DNA of 64,000 nucleotides, from contig OZ024861.1 of NCBI GenBank assembly GCA_964017155.1, positions 48,891,013-48,955,012 on the forward strand, in the 5' to 3' direction. Below are positions 13,807 through 55,500 of the stretch, in pieces. This DNA comes from Oasisia sp. SBJ-2009. Lineage: Eukaryota; Annelida; Polychaeta; Sabellida; Siboglinidae. Below the pieces are notes generated by a model, which did not search any database, was not told where the DNA came from, and was given only the letters and a program-made list of their open reading frames with translations. The stretch's first letter is position 1. Every line of letters starts with the position of its first letter. The position numbers were made by a program, and so were the translations under genes.

Positions 13807-16800
13807 GTTGTTGGGCAGCTTCTTGGCAGATATTACACTGTAGTTGCTGCTGCAGCTCCAGGCTACCTTCCATTAGATCAAGACTGTTGTCTTGCCTCTC
13901 AGTGTGTACTTGAGTGTGTTTGCTAGCAGCTAAAGTCACTGGTCTGTTGCAGTGTTTGCTGGGCTGGCTGCTGGAGTGTGTCAATATTTGGCTGGCCAGC
14001 AGGAGTCAGGAAACTCATGGTCACTGTGGTCTACCTTTGTTGGCCACAGCACAGGGAGTGGACAGACTGTGGCAATTGGCTGTAGAACCTCCTCAGGCAT
14101 TAATCACAGACACTATTGTGCGTGCATTTAATTGCTGGCCACCACATGCATCCTGGTTGGGGATATCACTTTCAAGATGTGCCTGTGTCCTTCAATGAGT
14201 CTGGTTTCGATAGCTTCATTACTGAGATGTTTACGTTTTGTTTTACACAGGTTTTTGGTAACATAATGTGGTGCTGATCTTATGTGAGGACTGGCAGTGT
14301 ATTGATGGTAGCGTCATACCTTAGGTTTAAAATATAAAATAGTATAAAATAATTCCCACACAAGACAAGACACATTTAGATATCTATGCCGTAAAACTGA
14401 CATTTTCATTGATTAGAACTTGTTGCAGGTGATTAGTTTGTATTGATTTTCAGGCTTATGTTTTAACATCAAAAAGTTGCCTTTTATTAAGGTTCAGGTG
14501 CTTGACCTTGTTGATAGTCTTGGTACCACTTAGGTTAGGTTTAATTTAAAATTGACCCAATCACTTTGACCCCTACTTGAGTCAGTTGTTGACTGTAACA
14601 TTTGCAGTTCCGGGTTTATAGCCTGTGCTACCCGGCGAAGCTGTCGTGATACAGATATTGGATAAGAGATTATTAATAATCAGCTGTTTGTTTTTGGCCT
14701 GTGTGCCTCTCGATTCTTAAGTGTAGAGTAGTGCGCCGGCCTAAGTTAATGACAGATTACACTTTGCACAATGAATTGGATTATGTAAGCAAACAGGATG
14801 ATTGATGTATTTATTTTAGATCAATGCCGTGTGCATTATCAGCAGTTGGTTGAATTAGTTTCTGACAGAACTACCGTAGTCTCAGGCTTGGGTGCTGTGC
14901 CAGTGTTTGACAATGTACCTGCCATGAAAGGTCACTGGGTACTCACATTCACAACCCCCTCACCCCCCCCCCAATTGTCAACATTTGCAGACTGGTTTCT
15001 GTTGTATGCCAGGGTAGTCTTGAGGTAGCACCGTATACCGCACCTACTACTGTTTTCGTGGGTGCAGTTTTGCCGACATACATACATATGAACGATGTTA
15101 GTTTCATGGTAGCGGCTATGAGGGGGGGCATATCTGCTTTCTGCGTTTCCTGGTAAAGTCAACAAGTTACAGGAAGTGGGAGACAGTTGTGTGGACCAGG
15201 TGTACAGGTGGGTCAGTGTCGACCACTACAAAGTGTACACTCTGTGGTGGCTGGCTGCCACACCTGGCTCGTAGTGGCTGGACACTATAGATGGAAAGGC
15301 AGCCGTTGGACCCACAGAACCACAGAGTACAGAGAGTCGGCCTCCACTATACCGGGTGCCATGGAGAATATCAAGCCCCGGACAGGTTTGATAGCAGAAC
15401 TGTTATTACGGATTACACAAGACATAATCGGGGTGTAAATATATACATACACCTTCGGGGATGTTTACCGAGTGTGCCGAGTCATGTTTCACAGCTGTAC
15501 GTGGACTGTCGAATTGCACGTTTTTGTCGAATTACGTGTTTTAACAAATTTAAATATAGGTTTTTCTGACTGAAACTGACTAAAAATATAAAGTATAGGT
15601 AGTGAGGTTTGATTCGGGATATACTCGCAAAACTTGTAGATGAGTAAACATTGAGATATTTTAGAATTATCCTTTGTGTAAATGTGTTTTATGTTGTGGA
15701 TTTTAGATCACATGTAATTTAATACCTGTTAATTAAAATCAATATCGTTTTGAGTTGGCCCCCTTGTCACAGCAGTCAGAGAGGGGTGTTGTTAAAGCAC
15801 CTCTGACTCAGCCTAGGTTCCTATTGCTCCAGTCTAGTTTGATATGTGCTGACACGCTAGATTGACACTTAATTGTGGTTGTGGTAGTTCTATTGTATTC
15901 CACGCAAGGCCTGAATGAGTCAAGCCCACGCAATGTTGTCAACTCTAGGAAACCTCTACAATGTCGTAACGCAATCTCGCATCAGCGAAGTAGTCTTTCA
16001 TTTCGACAGAGTGTCTAGTGAATATGCAGCATGGACTGACACAGCAGTGTGGCTTGGGGGAATAAACCCTCTAGAATGGAGGGGAACTATTCACTGCCTG
16101 TGTCTACTATGCATGAATGCATAAACAGGTTTGCGTCCTTAGGGTGTTAGTTCGGTTAATAAAAGTACAGGTAATGTGTCTTAACTGTATTTTTTAGTGT
16201 CAGCCTCAAAGTTTGATGTTCAGTTCTCCATCATGTTGTTGCTAATAAATGCGTCAAGTCATTTTGTGGCACTGGAATGAATTATGTGAAGTTGTGATAT
16301 GGAGAGAGTGCCCAGCTATGATCGCTAGTGACAGACAACATTGGATGCTCTTTGTGCAACCAGCTCCAGATTGATATTAATGCGCTCGATGACGGCTGCT
16401 AATGATCGCGTTTCTGGCTTTTATTTAACTTTGCCACACTGATAGAGAGCTTTAACTCAAACCATGTGACCCCAGTCAATCACTGGCCAAAGTGGAGTGA
16501 AAGGCTCTAATACAACTCAGACTCAGGAATCAATCAATGATTACTGGTACACAAAAAGGGTGACCTGATCATTAGGGTAAACGTAGCAGCCCTTTTAAGG
16601 TGAAGGGCAATCCACCGGCATTGAGCAGTTTTAGCACAGTACTAAGACAGTCAAGGTTGTCATAGTAGAATTTGCGTATGGCTGTTATCACATTTAGTCT
16701 GGATGATATAACAGTAAAGATAGAATTACATTTTATATATATATACCTGTACATTTCATAACTTAGTGTCCATTGGAAAATATGTGGTACATTTTGCACT

Positions 16801-17357
16801 CATTACTATATAAAATTATCGTACATGTGTATATTATGTTTTGTTTAATGGTATGTGAATTGATCATGTTTACCCTAGTTATGAAAGTTATAAAAGTCTT
16901 CCATTGTGCCTTTTGATACTTGTATGAAAAGCTGTTAACAATACATGCACACAAATTCCCCAGCACACTAATTCCCAACCAGTCCCATTTAATTGTCAGA
17001 AAAGCACAGGTATGCCATTATTTTATTTGTAGCTGGCCTGGGTATCATCCTAGAGAACTTTATAAGTTTGTTATATTTATGAAGATTTACGTGCGTTGTC
17101 ATATATCATACCTTTTCTTTGGCATATCATTGATTATGAAGATTTATATCCGTTCTCATATATAAGTATGTTTGTGTGATATCACTGATTATGATTGATT
17201 GATTTACAGAGATAGATAGTTAGATGCTTCATGACCATCTTCAGCTTGCAGCTTCACTAGCATTACAATCCAATCAGTAAACAAGCGTTTGGTGTAACTG
17301 GACCTGTTATATGGAAGGAACTGTCACTGGTGCTAGTCACGCTACATGATGCTCCAT

Positions 17358-17620
17358 CAGGGCTTTATGCAGGATAAAATTATTGCCAGTCACACATGTT
17401 TTGGTGGACACATGGATGTTAACTGTTAAGCCAGTTTACAAACTTTTAAATGTGCCTGATGACCTGACATGGGCTACAAACACACATATGGATATGACAC
17501 CATTTGCACTCACTTTCAAGGCATAACTATCAATATCTATGGTTTTGGAAATTCCTACCCGTCCATATTCGTTTTTACCCGTCCAGATGACAGGTGGATG
17601 GGTTTCTACAAAAAGTTATG
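17358..17620 (-). mobile_element. hAT-type MITE, family A, copy 6, with perfect 8-bp TSD
   Basis: A reverse-orientation copy from CAGGGCTTTATG to AAAAAGTTATG. It is flanked on both sides by the exact octamer TGCTCCAT (17350-17357 and 17621-17628), a perfect 8-bp target duplication, which is the hAT signature. The other copies are assigned on this basis. Confidence 0.87.
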
Positions 17621-18128
17621 TGCTCCATCGTTGTTAAAGTTTAAATGTCATCAATAGGCATATTCATTTAACAGAACATGGTGATAATTAGCCAGATCTA
17701 CATACATGACATTTTAGTGATACATTTAGATTGTATTAAGTATGTATTGTATTTTCTTTTAAATTAATTTATTAATATTTGTGACAGTTAGATCGTTTTA
17801 AGTATATATTTGTTTTTTCTTTTAAATTAATTTATTAATATTTGTGACATTTAGATTGTTTTAAGTATTTATTTGTTTTTTCTTCTAAATTAATTTGTTA
17901 ATATTTTTAATTCAAATTTGTACATGTTTGTAAAAGTTTCATAATTGTTTATTTTATATATAAATTGTGAGTGCATTGATTAACGTTTAAACATCTCATG
18001 ATATAAGAACCTGTATTATTACGAAGATTTACATGCCTTTTCAAATGTCTCATAACCATTTCTTTGATTTGAAATCATTGATTACAAATATCTACACATG
18101 TTCTCATAAATGTCTCTGTCGTGTCCAG

Positions 18129-45542
<27,414 letters not shown>

Positions 45543-48500
45543 GCGTGCTACGTGCGGTGCTGCCCCCTGCATTCTGCTATCTACATCATTGTCGTGGTGG
45601 TGTCGAACTGTGTATCATACTGTAATATTTTTCTCGTGTATATTTTTTCATGCATATATTGTACATTGATTGTGGAGTCATATTATTATCATCATCGTCA
45701 TCATCAACCATAGCACCTGATCAGAGGCTGCAGGATGGTTTTCTAATCGGCCAATCACGTGGCAAAGAAGCATTCTGTGCTGAGATGTCTTTGTAGACGA
45801 CTACAAAGTAGGTCATCGCCGAATATGTTTAACGCGTACAAATAATTTGGTAAATCTTAAGTATCTTGTTTTTGTATTTGTTTAGCACATATTGATACGT
45901 TGATTGTATTTATCAGTACATTACGGTATATTTTATTCATTTTAATTTTGATCAGTGCGCCTAGAATCCAGTCACTGCAGCGTAGTAAACAATGATTGTT
46001 TTGTAAATATTTCAGTAGATCATGTTTTCAGACTAGCTTTTGTGCCAAGAAATCAGTGAAATCAAATCTGAGCCGAAGACTAGCTGTCTTTGAAGTAACA
46101 GTTTCATATTCTCTGCTCACAGAGTTCAGTTTTGTGGATGTAATCCAATGTTTGTGCTGTTTTAAAAAGCGTGTGATTTGTGGGACAAAACGATAGGCAT
46201 AGATATAATGTGCCAGCTGTAGGTATGTTGTAGTTGGGCCATATTGAAAGGGTTGGTAACTGCCAGTAGAGTACAGAGGGTAGATATGCGGGGGGGGGGG
46301 GGGAGTACCACTTCCATGGTGCTTCATTTGACTGATAAGTTTAATTGACTGAGGCGAAGGTTTTCTATCTGTCTTGAAAGATTCCCACACATCCAGACGT
46401 TGTCGGCGTGGGTAAAGCTTCATGTTTTATCTGTTCTGTTGTTTGTGAGGTGTGGCCTGTATGGTTGGCATGGTTGTCACTCGGAATGTCCAGTTCTTTA
46501 GACTGTTCAAATCTCTTTACATAATCCGAACAATGGCAGATCTGTTCCTCTGAACAATAAGTCACCTTCTGGGAAGTATTCAGCCTCAATATAACTATTG
46601 CAGACACTATTAAGTTCAATCCACCACTAGCTATTGTATGTACCTGATAATCGTTTACACTGTTCTACATGGTTATGATTCGCGTAGTTGAATTACATTT
46701 CTTATAAAATATTACGCAGAGTGGAGAACTACTGTTTAGTGCGCATTTGCGTTACTCAGATTGCCACATCTCGCAAATAACCTTCAGTTCAGATCCATTC
46801 ACAGGGCAGCAGACAGACAGCTGGGATATATTTTGACATAATCCGAGACGGAAACCCTAGAACCACTGCAGAGACAGCAACAGCTGTCGTGGAAGAAATA
46901 TGCAATAACGAACCATTGTAGTTGTGACTTTTGCAAACGTTGGTTGACGAGAGAACTATACAGAAAATAGTTTATTTTGATTGTTATACTGTTGTTTCAA
47001 GGCTGGGAAAAGGACGTCGTGTACGAGATTTCACATCGATAATGTGTGTTGACAATGTCACTTGCAAATGTTTATATTTCCTTAACCTTGTCTGTGCCTG
47101 GACAGTTGTAGATGTTTCGATGCAGTCGTTTTGTGCGTGCCACAATTTATTTAGCTTCGCAGTTCTGCGATGACCCGTTAATCATGTTCGCAGTAAAGGT
47201 CGTGTTGCCGACCTTGCTGTAAGAACGGAATGTTTTTGTGTGTTACTGTGAACTAATATGATAGCAGCCGTATCTGACAATGAGTAAGTGCGTTTATGCG
47301 AAAACGTATTTTTTAATCGGAATTGACGCTGTTTTTATCACCGGTTTGTGTGTGACACATGCTCAAACTTCGATGATTTTACAACACTCATTTCAGTGCG
47401 GTGGGACCTTTTTATGCAAATGAAATCAAAGATGGTCGTAGTCGACCAATCGGTGGCAGTCTGAGATTTACCTCTTCCCATTATTGCTCATTGGCAGACT
47501 TGTAAAGGATGTCGTATGAAGGCGTTGGCTGACGAAGGTGCTTTGTTTATACACGGTTTCGAGAAAATCTCGACTTTGTATTAGTTGTTTAAAGTAACCA
47601 TGAAGTGATGCATTTATATCGCGGGATCAAAATCGCTGCATGCCGCAGTACCGAAGTGCGTTTTGCTAACTAACTATGTGCCTTGTCCTCCAGACCACCA
47701 TATATATCAGTGTTAAGCGTTATTGACATCGATAAATAGTATATACATATATATATATATATAATACTCTTATATATAGATATTTTTGTGGCTATCGATT
47801 TTAACGTTTCTATTTAGAACGGAGAGAAGTGTTACTTATTGTAGGGTCGAGCTTTGGTAGCAAGATTCGCGACCCAGAAAGCTCAGGTAGTTGTTTGTAA
47901 ATTTGCTTTGTTGCGTTGGGCATAGTATTTTGATCACCGATTTAGCTGCGTGTATAAAGCGCCGTTTGATTAGGAAAACTTGTGTCTTGTCTGGCTGTTT
48001 TTGATGCGACCGTCGCGTCGTGAGCAAGGCGGCGCTGCTGTATAATTCTATTTATGTCGGTCTTGTTATATGTTGTATAGACGTGTGTGTTGTCACTGTT
48101 TTCATGAATATTCCTTCGCCTTGTTTCAGTCAAACGAAAAGTCAATGTATTTTTGATGTGTGTTTAAAAATCTTGCAGTTTACGGATTGTGTGCTAAATG
48201 TTATAATGACGATCAACCGGATAGTCTGGAGAACTATAGCGTGAGCCTCGGGCGAAATGTCTACACGTGCGTTGTGCGATTCTCTTGATGTGCCTGATAG
48301 AAATGCAGAACATTTATTTTATTACAAAAATAATGTAAAATATTATGACCCAGTGTTGGTATTTTATCATCAGCCCTGGCGATAAATCTAAGCAAACGTA
48401 TAATTGTAGATTATACTCTTGAATGTCAAATGATTTTGTCTAAGGGAGCAATCATTACTTATCAGGGAGTGGGCAAGAGGAATCAGGACATGTTGATTTG

Positions 48501-50193
48501 AAATCCAACTTACCCGAAACTCTTATACTCTGTAATCATTTTATTTTTATATAACATTAAGAAAGAAATTTTTTCACAAAATTGCACGTACTGAAAATTG
48601 GCCTACATCCAAATCTCAACATAGAAATCGAGCGCTCTTGATTCCTGAAGCCCACCTACCAACATAGATAACAACTGCTCCCTAGCAGTTGTGATCAGCG
48701 ATCAGGTTCTTGTAGTACTATTTTGTTTTATGTCCGGAGAGAAATCCATTTTTGATCTGAGTGAACTGTTCGTGTCACCCACTCATGACTGACAGACAGA
48801 GTAGTCTATAGTAAATATATCGTAAGGTTTTACCCTCGTACGTTATTAGGAAACTACTAATGTATATTTGTTATCAATTATATAATTTGTGTGAACCGTC
48901 AGCCTAAAAACAGAAACTTAGAAACTTCTCATTTATATCAATCATCGTAGATCAGAAGATATCCGTTGCCATAGCTACTCGCGCATACAAATTGGTTGTA
49001 GACTGTCGTGCCATTATGCCTGGTTAAATATCACCTTATCTTTCGGTGTTGTCACAAAATCGTATTATTGTAATAATTTATCATCGCCAGTGAGGAAGAG
49101 GCCTGTTGCCTTGTCACGAATGTGTTACTCCGAGCAGTATTTGGCGTCGTTTCTCACCGACCTCTCAAGAATATTCGCCACTGAATTGATCTTATTTTAG
49201 CAGTAGCGTTGTGCCATGTGCTGTAGTTTTCTGGTATGTATGTATTTTACTACTATTATGTAGATTTGATTATATGCCATATTTCAGTAAAATATGAAAC
49301 CTACTTGTGTCGCTGTGTCGTGTTGACATTTGATTTGTAAGGGTATAGATACTGGACGAAAACATGACACTGGCATCGTGTGTCTGAAACTGTCTATGGT
49401 TCCAGACATATCAACCCAGACCTTGCGTGTGTGGCCCAGCAGATGGGCTCAGACCACATTTGCATTTTCCATAGGCGACCATTAGTGTTTCCTTCATTTC
49501 CTACGAATCTGGATGAGTTCTGTTATTGACAATTTCCCAGCATACTTACCCTCCATAGACAGAGATTCAGTGAAAAATTTGTGAACTTTTAATACCTCAG
49601 GCTCCCACAAACTTCTTTCAAACCTTTCACCCCTCCATTTCTGCTTGAACCACCCACGGATTGCCCCTGATTACATCACCAAGCAAAATGACACCCTGTA
49701 TTATTATGTAGAAATGCACCGACTGACAGCTGTCATAAATTTACAGCTCTGATGCCACGCTGCACAAAAACATAATTTCTACTCACTCCACACTACATGT
49801 GCTCACAGAAATTCCGACAACCTGCATAATGCTGCTTTTATAGGGTACTCTGGTCGGGTAATGGCGGATGAAGACCTTATTGTTGTGGTCTTACATCAGA
49901 TGCAAAAACACGTGATTAATATACAGCACAGCACAATACAACCTAAAAGTCATGAACCAAGGTATAAAATGAATCGCTCATCCCATGTTGGTTCCCCGTG
50001 ATATCTTAGGCGATAACTATCGTCAAGAGAAGTTGTCAACGTTGACGTCTCCCTAGTTCAGATATTGAAGAAATGCTTGGTATTGACAACCCAGAATAAT
50101 TTTTTTCTCGGCAGAATATGGCACATTTATTGAGAAATGTTCCTCACACTTGGTCAAAGTTTATGCAAGCAAAAAACAAGAAATACCCAGCAC

Positions 50194-50879
50194 TTAAAGC
50201 GACATGGTCCTTTTGTGGCTTTTGTTTTTTGCAAAATCATGTTAATCAGTATAAGTTATAACTATTGTAGCGTCCTGACCGCCAATAAATGTTTTATCGA
50301 AACAGAACTGACTTCGTAATGTTAAATGTTTATAAGAATCCCGACGCTGTCACTCAAATCGCCGCGAGTGACACCCACCCTTTGTCCTTTACCAACTGGG
50401 AGCGTGCACCTGGCTGGGTGTGGCAGTTAGTGAATTACCACAGTATTTGATATTGGCTCTATAGGTTTTCTACTAATAGGCTGTCTCTTGTCTGGCCTTA
50501 TGATGTGCCCACAACATACATTACAAATATATACCATGTTTTTATAACAAATGTCACGCCCATACAAATCGCATTCACACATAAATACTGACTTCATACC
50601 ATTACGAATGACAACAAATACACGACACGGCAGCACGTGCAACCCGCCGACTTGTGTTCACGTGATACTGATCATGCATTTCGTTCTTGGCTTTTAGCCA
50701 CGCCTACAACGGTTTCGAAAACGCCTCAGAGTAAGCGCCCTTACTGCGTCCATTTTCAACCCCTAAATGGTACATGAAAACATCTTGACGGTTTGTACGC
50801 TACAATAAGTATAAGTTATACCGTATAACATGATTTTGCGATAAAAATAAAAAGCCACGAATGGACCATGTCGCTTTAA
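50194..50879. mobile_element. TIR element with TTAA ends
   Basis: The left end TTAAAGCGACATGGTCC and right end GGACCATGTCGCTTTAA are exact inverted repeats, with further similarity inwards (GTGGCTTTT / AAAAGCCAC, AATCATGTT / AACATGATT). TTAA at both borders may be the target duplication of a piggyBac- or Kolobok-like element. No transposase. Confidence 0.7.
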
Positions 50880-51408
50880 GAGATCCTTCGTGACTTGGGA
50901 AATCACCATCCATTCTTCGTTCAGGAGATCCCCAACTACTTGGTGTCTTAGGAGGCAGGTTTAGTCGGAGTTGAAAAATATATTCATAGGTAGTAACTGA
51001 CAAAAAAATTCACCATGATTATACAAGAGCACGGATTTATCTCTATTTATTTTTTAACATCTACAAAAGAACCAATTTCCACATTTTTGCCAAAAGGTTG
51101 GTTGGCCTAGATCAGCAAATCCAATACAAAATTGTTATGTTTAAGAGTGGAAGATTGTGGGAATTTTCAAAACATTATCGAAGGGAGATTTCTCATCAGG
51201 AGACTAGGAAGGACTGGGCTAATGTAAGACTGTCATACTTTGACAGATCTGATGCCGTGCTGCACAAAAACACAATTTCTACTCATTCCACCCTCTATAA
51301 TACTAGGTCCTCACAGAAATTCAGACAACCAGTGTAATGCTGTTTCTAAAGGGCACTCTTTCATTGAGTAATAACAGACGAACCCCTTATTGTAGTCTTA
51401 GTCCTGGT

Positions 51409-51651
51409 CAGGGGTAGAAATAAATTTCTTGTAGTCAGCAGGACTACTTAATTGGGAAAACTGGTAGTCCTTAGATATATCTGGTAGTCAGGAAATGGCC
51501 CAAATCTAACCAAAATAACATGGAAAAAAATTTGAAAAATATTCCCAAATTTTGTGGTAGTCCACCGGACTACTGCTGTCATCATCTTTGGTAGTCCAAC
51601 CAAGTTTCTGGTAGTCCTTGGATTACCGGACTACCACTATTTCCACCCCTG
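51409..51651. mobile_element. TIR element with GGTAGTCC-rich body
   Basis: It begins CAGGGGTAGAAATA and ends TATTTCCACCCCTG; the inverted ends have one mismatch. The inside repeats GGTAGTCC/GGACTACC on both strands. No target duplication is clear; hAT-like termini. Confidence 0.65.
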
Positions 51652-51870
51652 TTGGTGACTTACAAATATCTGAGTCTTGAGGACACTTGATAAAAATTGT
51701 AAACAACGCCACACTGTGATGCTTAACTAAGTTTACTGCATAACTTACAAGACAAGCAAAATACAATTCTGGTGTGTGACGTTAGATACTCCAGATTCAC
51801 CAGGTGAATTAGATACAGAAGCGAATATCCAGTTTGGGTCAACAGCTGTATCTTCTCCCACCAGATGGCA

Positions 51871-51973
51871 CTAGTGCAGTCCGGGTGGCTGCTGTTGTGC
51901 TGACGCTTCCATCATGGAGCGTTCCGCCGAAGCCGTTTCCAACATTTCTGTGTAGAATCCATTGAAATCCAAT
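51871..51973 (-). CDS. TUBGCP2: GCP2 last coding exon
   Basis: Acceptor attccag; one base completes Arg, then [33 protein letters not shown] and [12 protein letters not shown] is the conserved GCP2 end; the Gln-rich tail is variable. Confidence 0.93.
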
Positions 51974-52541
51974 CTGGAATTGCCAGCAAAATAATAAAAA
52001 ATAACACATGATGAAGATGTAACGAGACGGAGAGAAGAAGACAGCAACACATTGTTTATTGACTCTGGGATTGAAACAATTTCAATGTGCCTTTGGGCTT
52101 GGTTTCCAAGGATTTATGCATAATAGAAGTTACTTTATTATTACAAAGAGATAGTGTTTAGAGAAGTCTTGAAGTGGCAGTAATGATGAGGAATGTTAGA
52201 AGAATCTGCAATGTTCTATTAATTGATGAGTTTGTGTATATAGTGGTTGAAATGTTAGAGTTCTAGCATTCAACTGGTGAGCACTTTTAAGAACATTGTC
52301 ATGGAACTGACCAGATCACTGCCAGTGATTTAGTCGTCATCAGTGATTCTTTTACGTTCCAAATTGAGATGGGACTGACATCAATGATCTCTGAGGGACA
52401 GACTGTTGCTAATGCTGACCACCAGGCTTTTACACCAACTACACAGCGTCTACCCTGGCCTCGTCTTGAACTAAGACGGATGATATATCAGGTGGATATG
52501 TTAATATCTACACACTACACGGCATGACACTACACTATTGA

Positions 52542-52573
<32 letters not shown>

Positions 52574-55500
52574 CAACTATCCCCCCTCCCTCTCTCCTCT
52601 CCCAACTATCCCTCTCTCCCAAGTATCCCCCCTCCCCCCCTAATCCCAACTATCCCTCCTCCTTCTCTCCCAACTACCCCCGTCCCTCTCCAAACTATAC
52701 CCCCCTCCTCCCAACTATCCCTCCCCCTCTCTCCTCTGCTTCTCACCCTCTCACCCTCTCACTGTCTTGCCCTCTCTCCCTCCCACTTCAATTCCCTCTC
52801 TCCACCCTCTTGCTTTGCTCCACTCTTTCCCTCCCTCCACTCCCTTCCCTTCCCTCTCCCCCTTGAGAGGAAGACTAAGTACTTAGTGTTACCTGTGGAG
52901 GATGGTCATGCGTTTGTTCTCGCAGTTGGAGACACTGTCCATGATGCTGTCCAGAAGGTCAACCAACAGCTGTGAGAAGTTACTCTCAAACTTGGCAATC
53001 GTCCGCTCAAAGTTTTCCGAACCAGCCATCTGATCGACATGCTCCAGCACCACCTGGTGGGTGAAAATAACACCATGTTTCACCAACGACTGCTTTGTCA
53101 GTTGGACGTTTTAATAAGTTGAAAATATGACATAATTCCACCATCATTTACAGATTTACTTTTATAACTGTGCTTATCTGTACATCTGTTGACAACTTGA
53201 ATATTATGAAGTCTGGCTAAATTAGACTACGGTTAATACAATTTATAATTACCTCATTTCCACTTTCTGCTCGGAAATACCAAAATATGACAGCACATTT
53301 CAATTTTGAGCACAGTGGATGAAAATGGTACCTGAGATGACATCGAGAAATGACAAATGTTCGTGAAAATATTCCATGATTTTGTAACCATAACTTCAGG
53401 GCCATCTGTTACCTTTGAACATAACAATCAAATTACAAACACCATTCATTGACTGACTCAATGTTGAAGATTCTTGTGTGGAAGGTGTCAAGGTGGTGAG
53501 CGGTGGTCGCGCGGTAGAGCGCCGGACTGTCAATCGAGGGGACGGTGGTTCAATCCCACCTACCGCCGTTTCGAAACTTAGGCAATTTCGTTCACCCCAC
53601 ATTGCTTGTGTCTTTCAGAAGAGACACTAAAAGCCCTTCTATCTGGTGTCTATGCCAGGGGAAATAAAAGATCCCACACAGGGGGTAAATGTGTACCATG
53701 TAGTGGACTCACTAATTCTAGAGACGGACAATTCTTAAAACCAAGCTCGACAATACTCTAGTCACAAACCATGTGGCTAACATAGAATGATGAGCTAACC
53801 ATAAGAAGAAGAAGACGGAAACTACCTTTGAGGTTGCCTTCTTCTTGCCGGGATCAGCCTTCCTGTCCCTGGCTGTGGGGGCGGCCTGGAGGGTGGAAGT
53901 CTGGGTGGGGCGGGGCACTTCCTTCTCCACCTCCGTCGTCTTCACTAGTCGCTGAGAAACAACAATATAATCATAATCAAAAAATTACAATAACATAATT
54001 ATAGCAAAATAACACAATCTCAATCACCCGTTGTTGACAAACAACAACATAATCATAATCAAAAATATTTTTTTTTAAATCATAACAAAACAACACAATC
54101 TCAACCAAAAATAACAATATGTATAATACTAACACAATATAATCATAATAGCAATACCATAATAAAACAAATAACAATGACAAAATCATAGCAATCATAA
54201 TAACACCATAGTAACTGTAATAACAACAAATAACATCATAATCATAATACATTAATCACAATAACAACATCATAATAATATTGACAACAACGTAATAACC
54301 ACAAATAACATAAACCAACTAATTTATGGAATACGAGAATTCTGTACAAGACTATTTTATTTTATAAAGGCTATTGTTATATAACATTTGATATAATTAA
54401 AAAAAAAAAAATTATTCAAATAATGAAATAAAATAAAATAAATCCTAAACAATATTATATAAAACAATAAAAGTCAACAGATAATGTAGTCATTCAACAC
54501 AGTACAAACTTTGTATCTCCTAATAAATATGACATGGACATGGGTCTACACAGTCGCCCCGATTGATCGGCCGCAAACTGAACATGTGGCGCCACCTACC
54601 TGCATAAAGTTCGAGAACGTGACACAGACCATCAGGAGTTTGTGGACGGTCTTGAGCAGTTCTGGGTTTGTGAGCATACAGTCGTTGAGACACACGTTGA
54701 GGAAGTCAGTGTGGTAGGCCAGCACGTCGTCTATGTTGTTCACCTGAAACATTGCAACAGCCAAAACTATCTATAACTGAAGCGGTACGTGTATCCGTGT
54801 GTGCAAATTGTGACTTGTGAGCACATTGGTTAACGATTAGTTTGAGATCGTGCAATAGAAGAACCTGTATTATTATTTTGTGTCAACGTTTTCTTCCTGG
54901 ACGGTTTGTGCCTTGGACTTTGCTCGCCATAATTAATGAAAAAATAATTACCTCTCCCTACAGCTCCCACTACCTTATCCAATCACTGAGCTTCTTCTCT
55001 TCGCACTTGGCAGGAAGGCTCGTACTGTGACAGGTAAACTCCCTATAGCGGGGAAGGAGGGAGGGTGATATGGATAATTTGGTTGTAGATGGTAGGCAGA
55101 TGGTATCCCTGGTTTCTGTTCATGGCGGAGAGCCCCTACCTTGTACAGACACCAGGAATACCATCTGCCTGCCATCTACAACCAAATTATCCCGTCGAAA
55201 TCTGAAGCAACACACGTGACACCAGTACGTGAACAACCGTAGCTGACGGATCAAAACGTCATACTCATCTTCGACATTAAGCTCCAAACTAAGTTAATTA
55301 TACTACAATATGTACTTACCGAGTCTAGATTTGCCTCAAGAAGATGCCAGTTAGGCTCGATCACCTCAAACATCATGTAGTAGAGAAAGTTCTGCACAAA
55401 GTTGAGCATGCGCTGGCGGAGGGCGAAGGCTGAGGCGTACCACCGGCAGGAGTACAGGGGGTAGCGCTTCGCAGACTTGTTGCTCAGCCAAACACTGCAA

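Larger units (their letters stand above)
4346..18128. other. Intergenic DNA between parvin and TEAD / TEAD 5' region
   Basis: No conserved coding exon was recognised on either strand; open frames here are short and unrelated to known families. About 5.5-6.4 kb is relatively CpG-rich compared with its surroundings and could hold a promoter or the untranslated first exon of TEAD, but I cannot place one. MITE copies at 8221, 9990, 11223, 13510 and 17358 are listed separately. Confidence 0.5.
45543..51870. other. TEAD 3' UTR and intergenic DNA between convergent genes
   Basis: No coding sequence was recognised. No convincing AATAAA was found in the first 2 kb after the TEAD stop, so the UTR end is not placed. 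About 46.7-48.3 kb contains more CpG than its neighbours. A G run lies near 46291. Two TIR elements (50194-50879, 51409-51651) and a dispersed duplicate (49745-49880 versus 51250-51400) are present. GCP2 transcription ends somewhere right of the 51409 element; an AGTAAA variant signal on the reverse strand near 51729-51734 is possible. Confidence 0.5.

Noticed and set aside
53496..53570. tRNA-Asp-like sequence (also 61720 and, reversed, 59990-60125)
   Set aside because: Box A and B are present but acceptor and anticodon stems do not pair; several dispersed copies with a shared body indicate SINEs.
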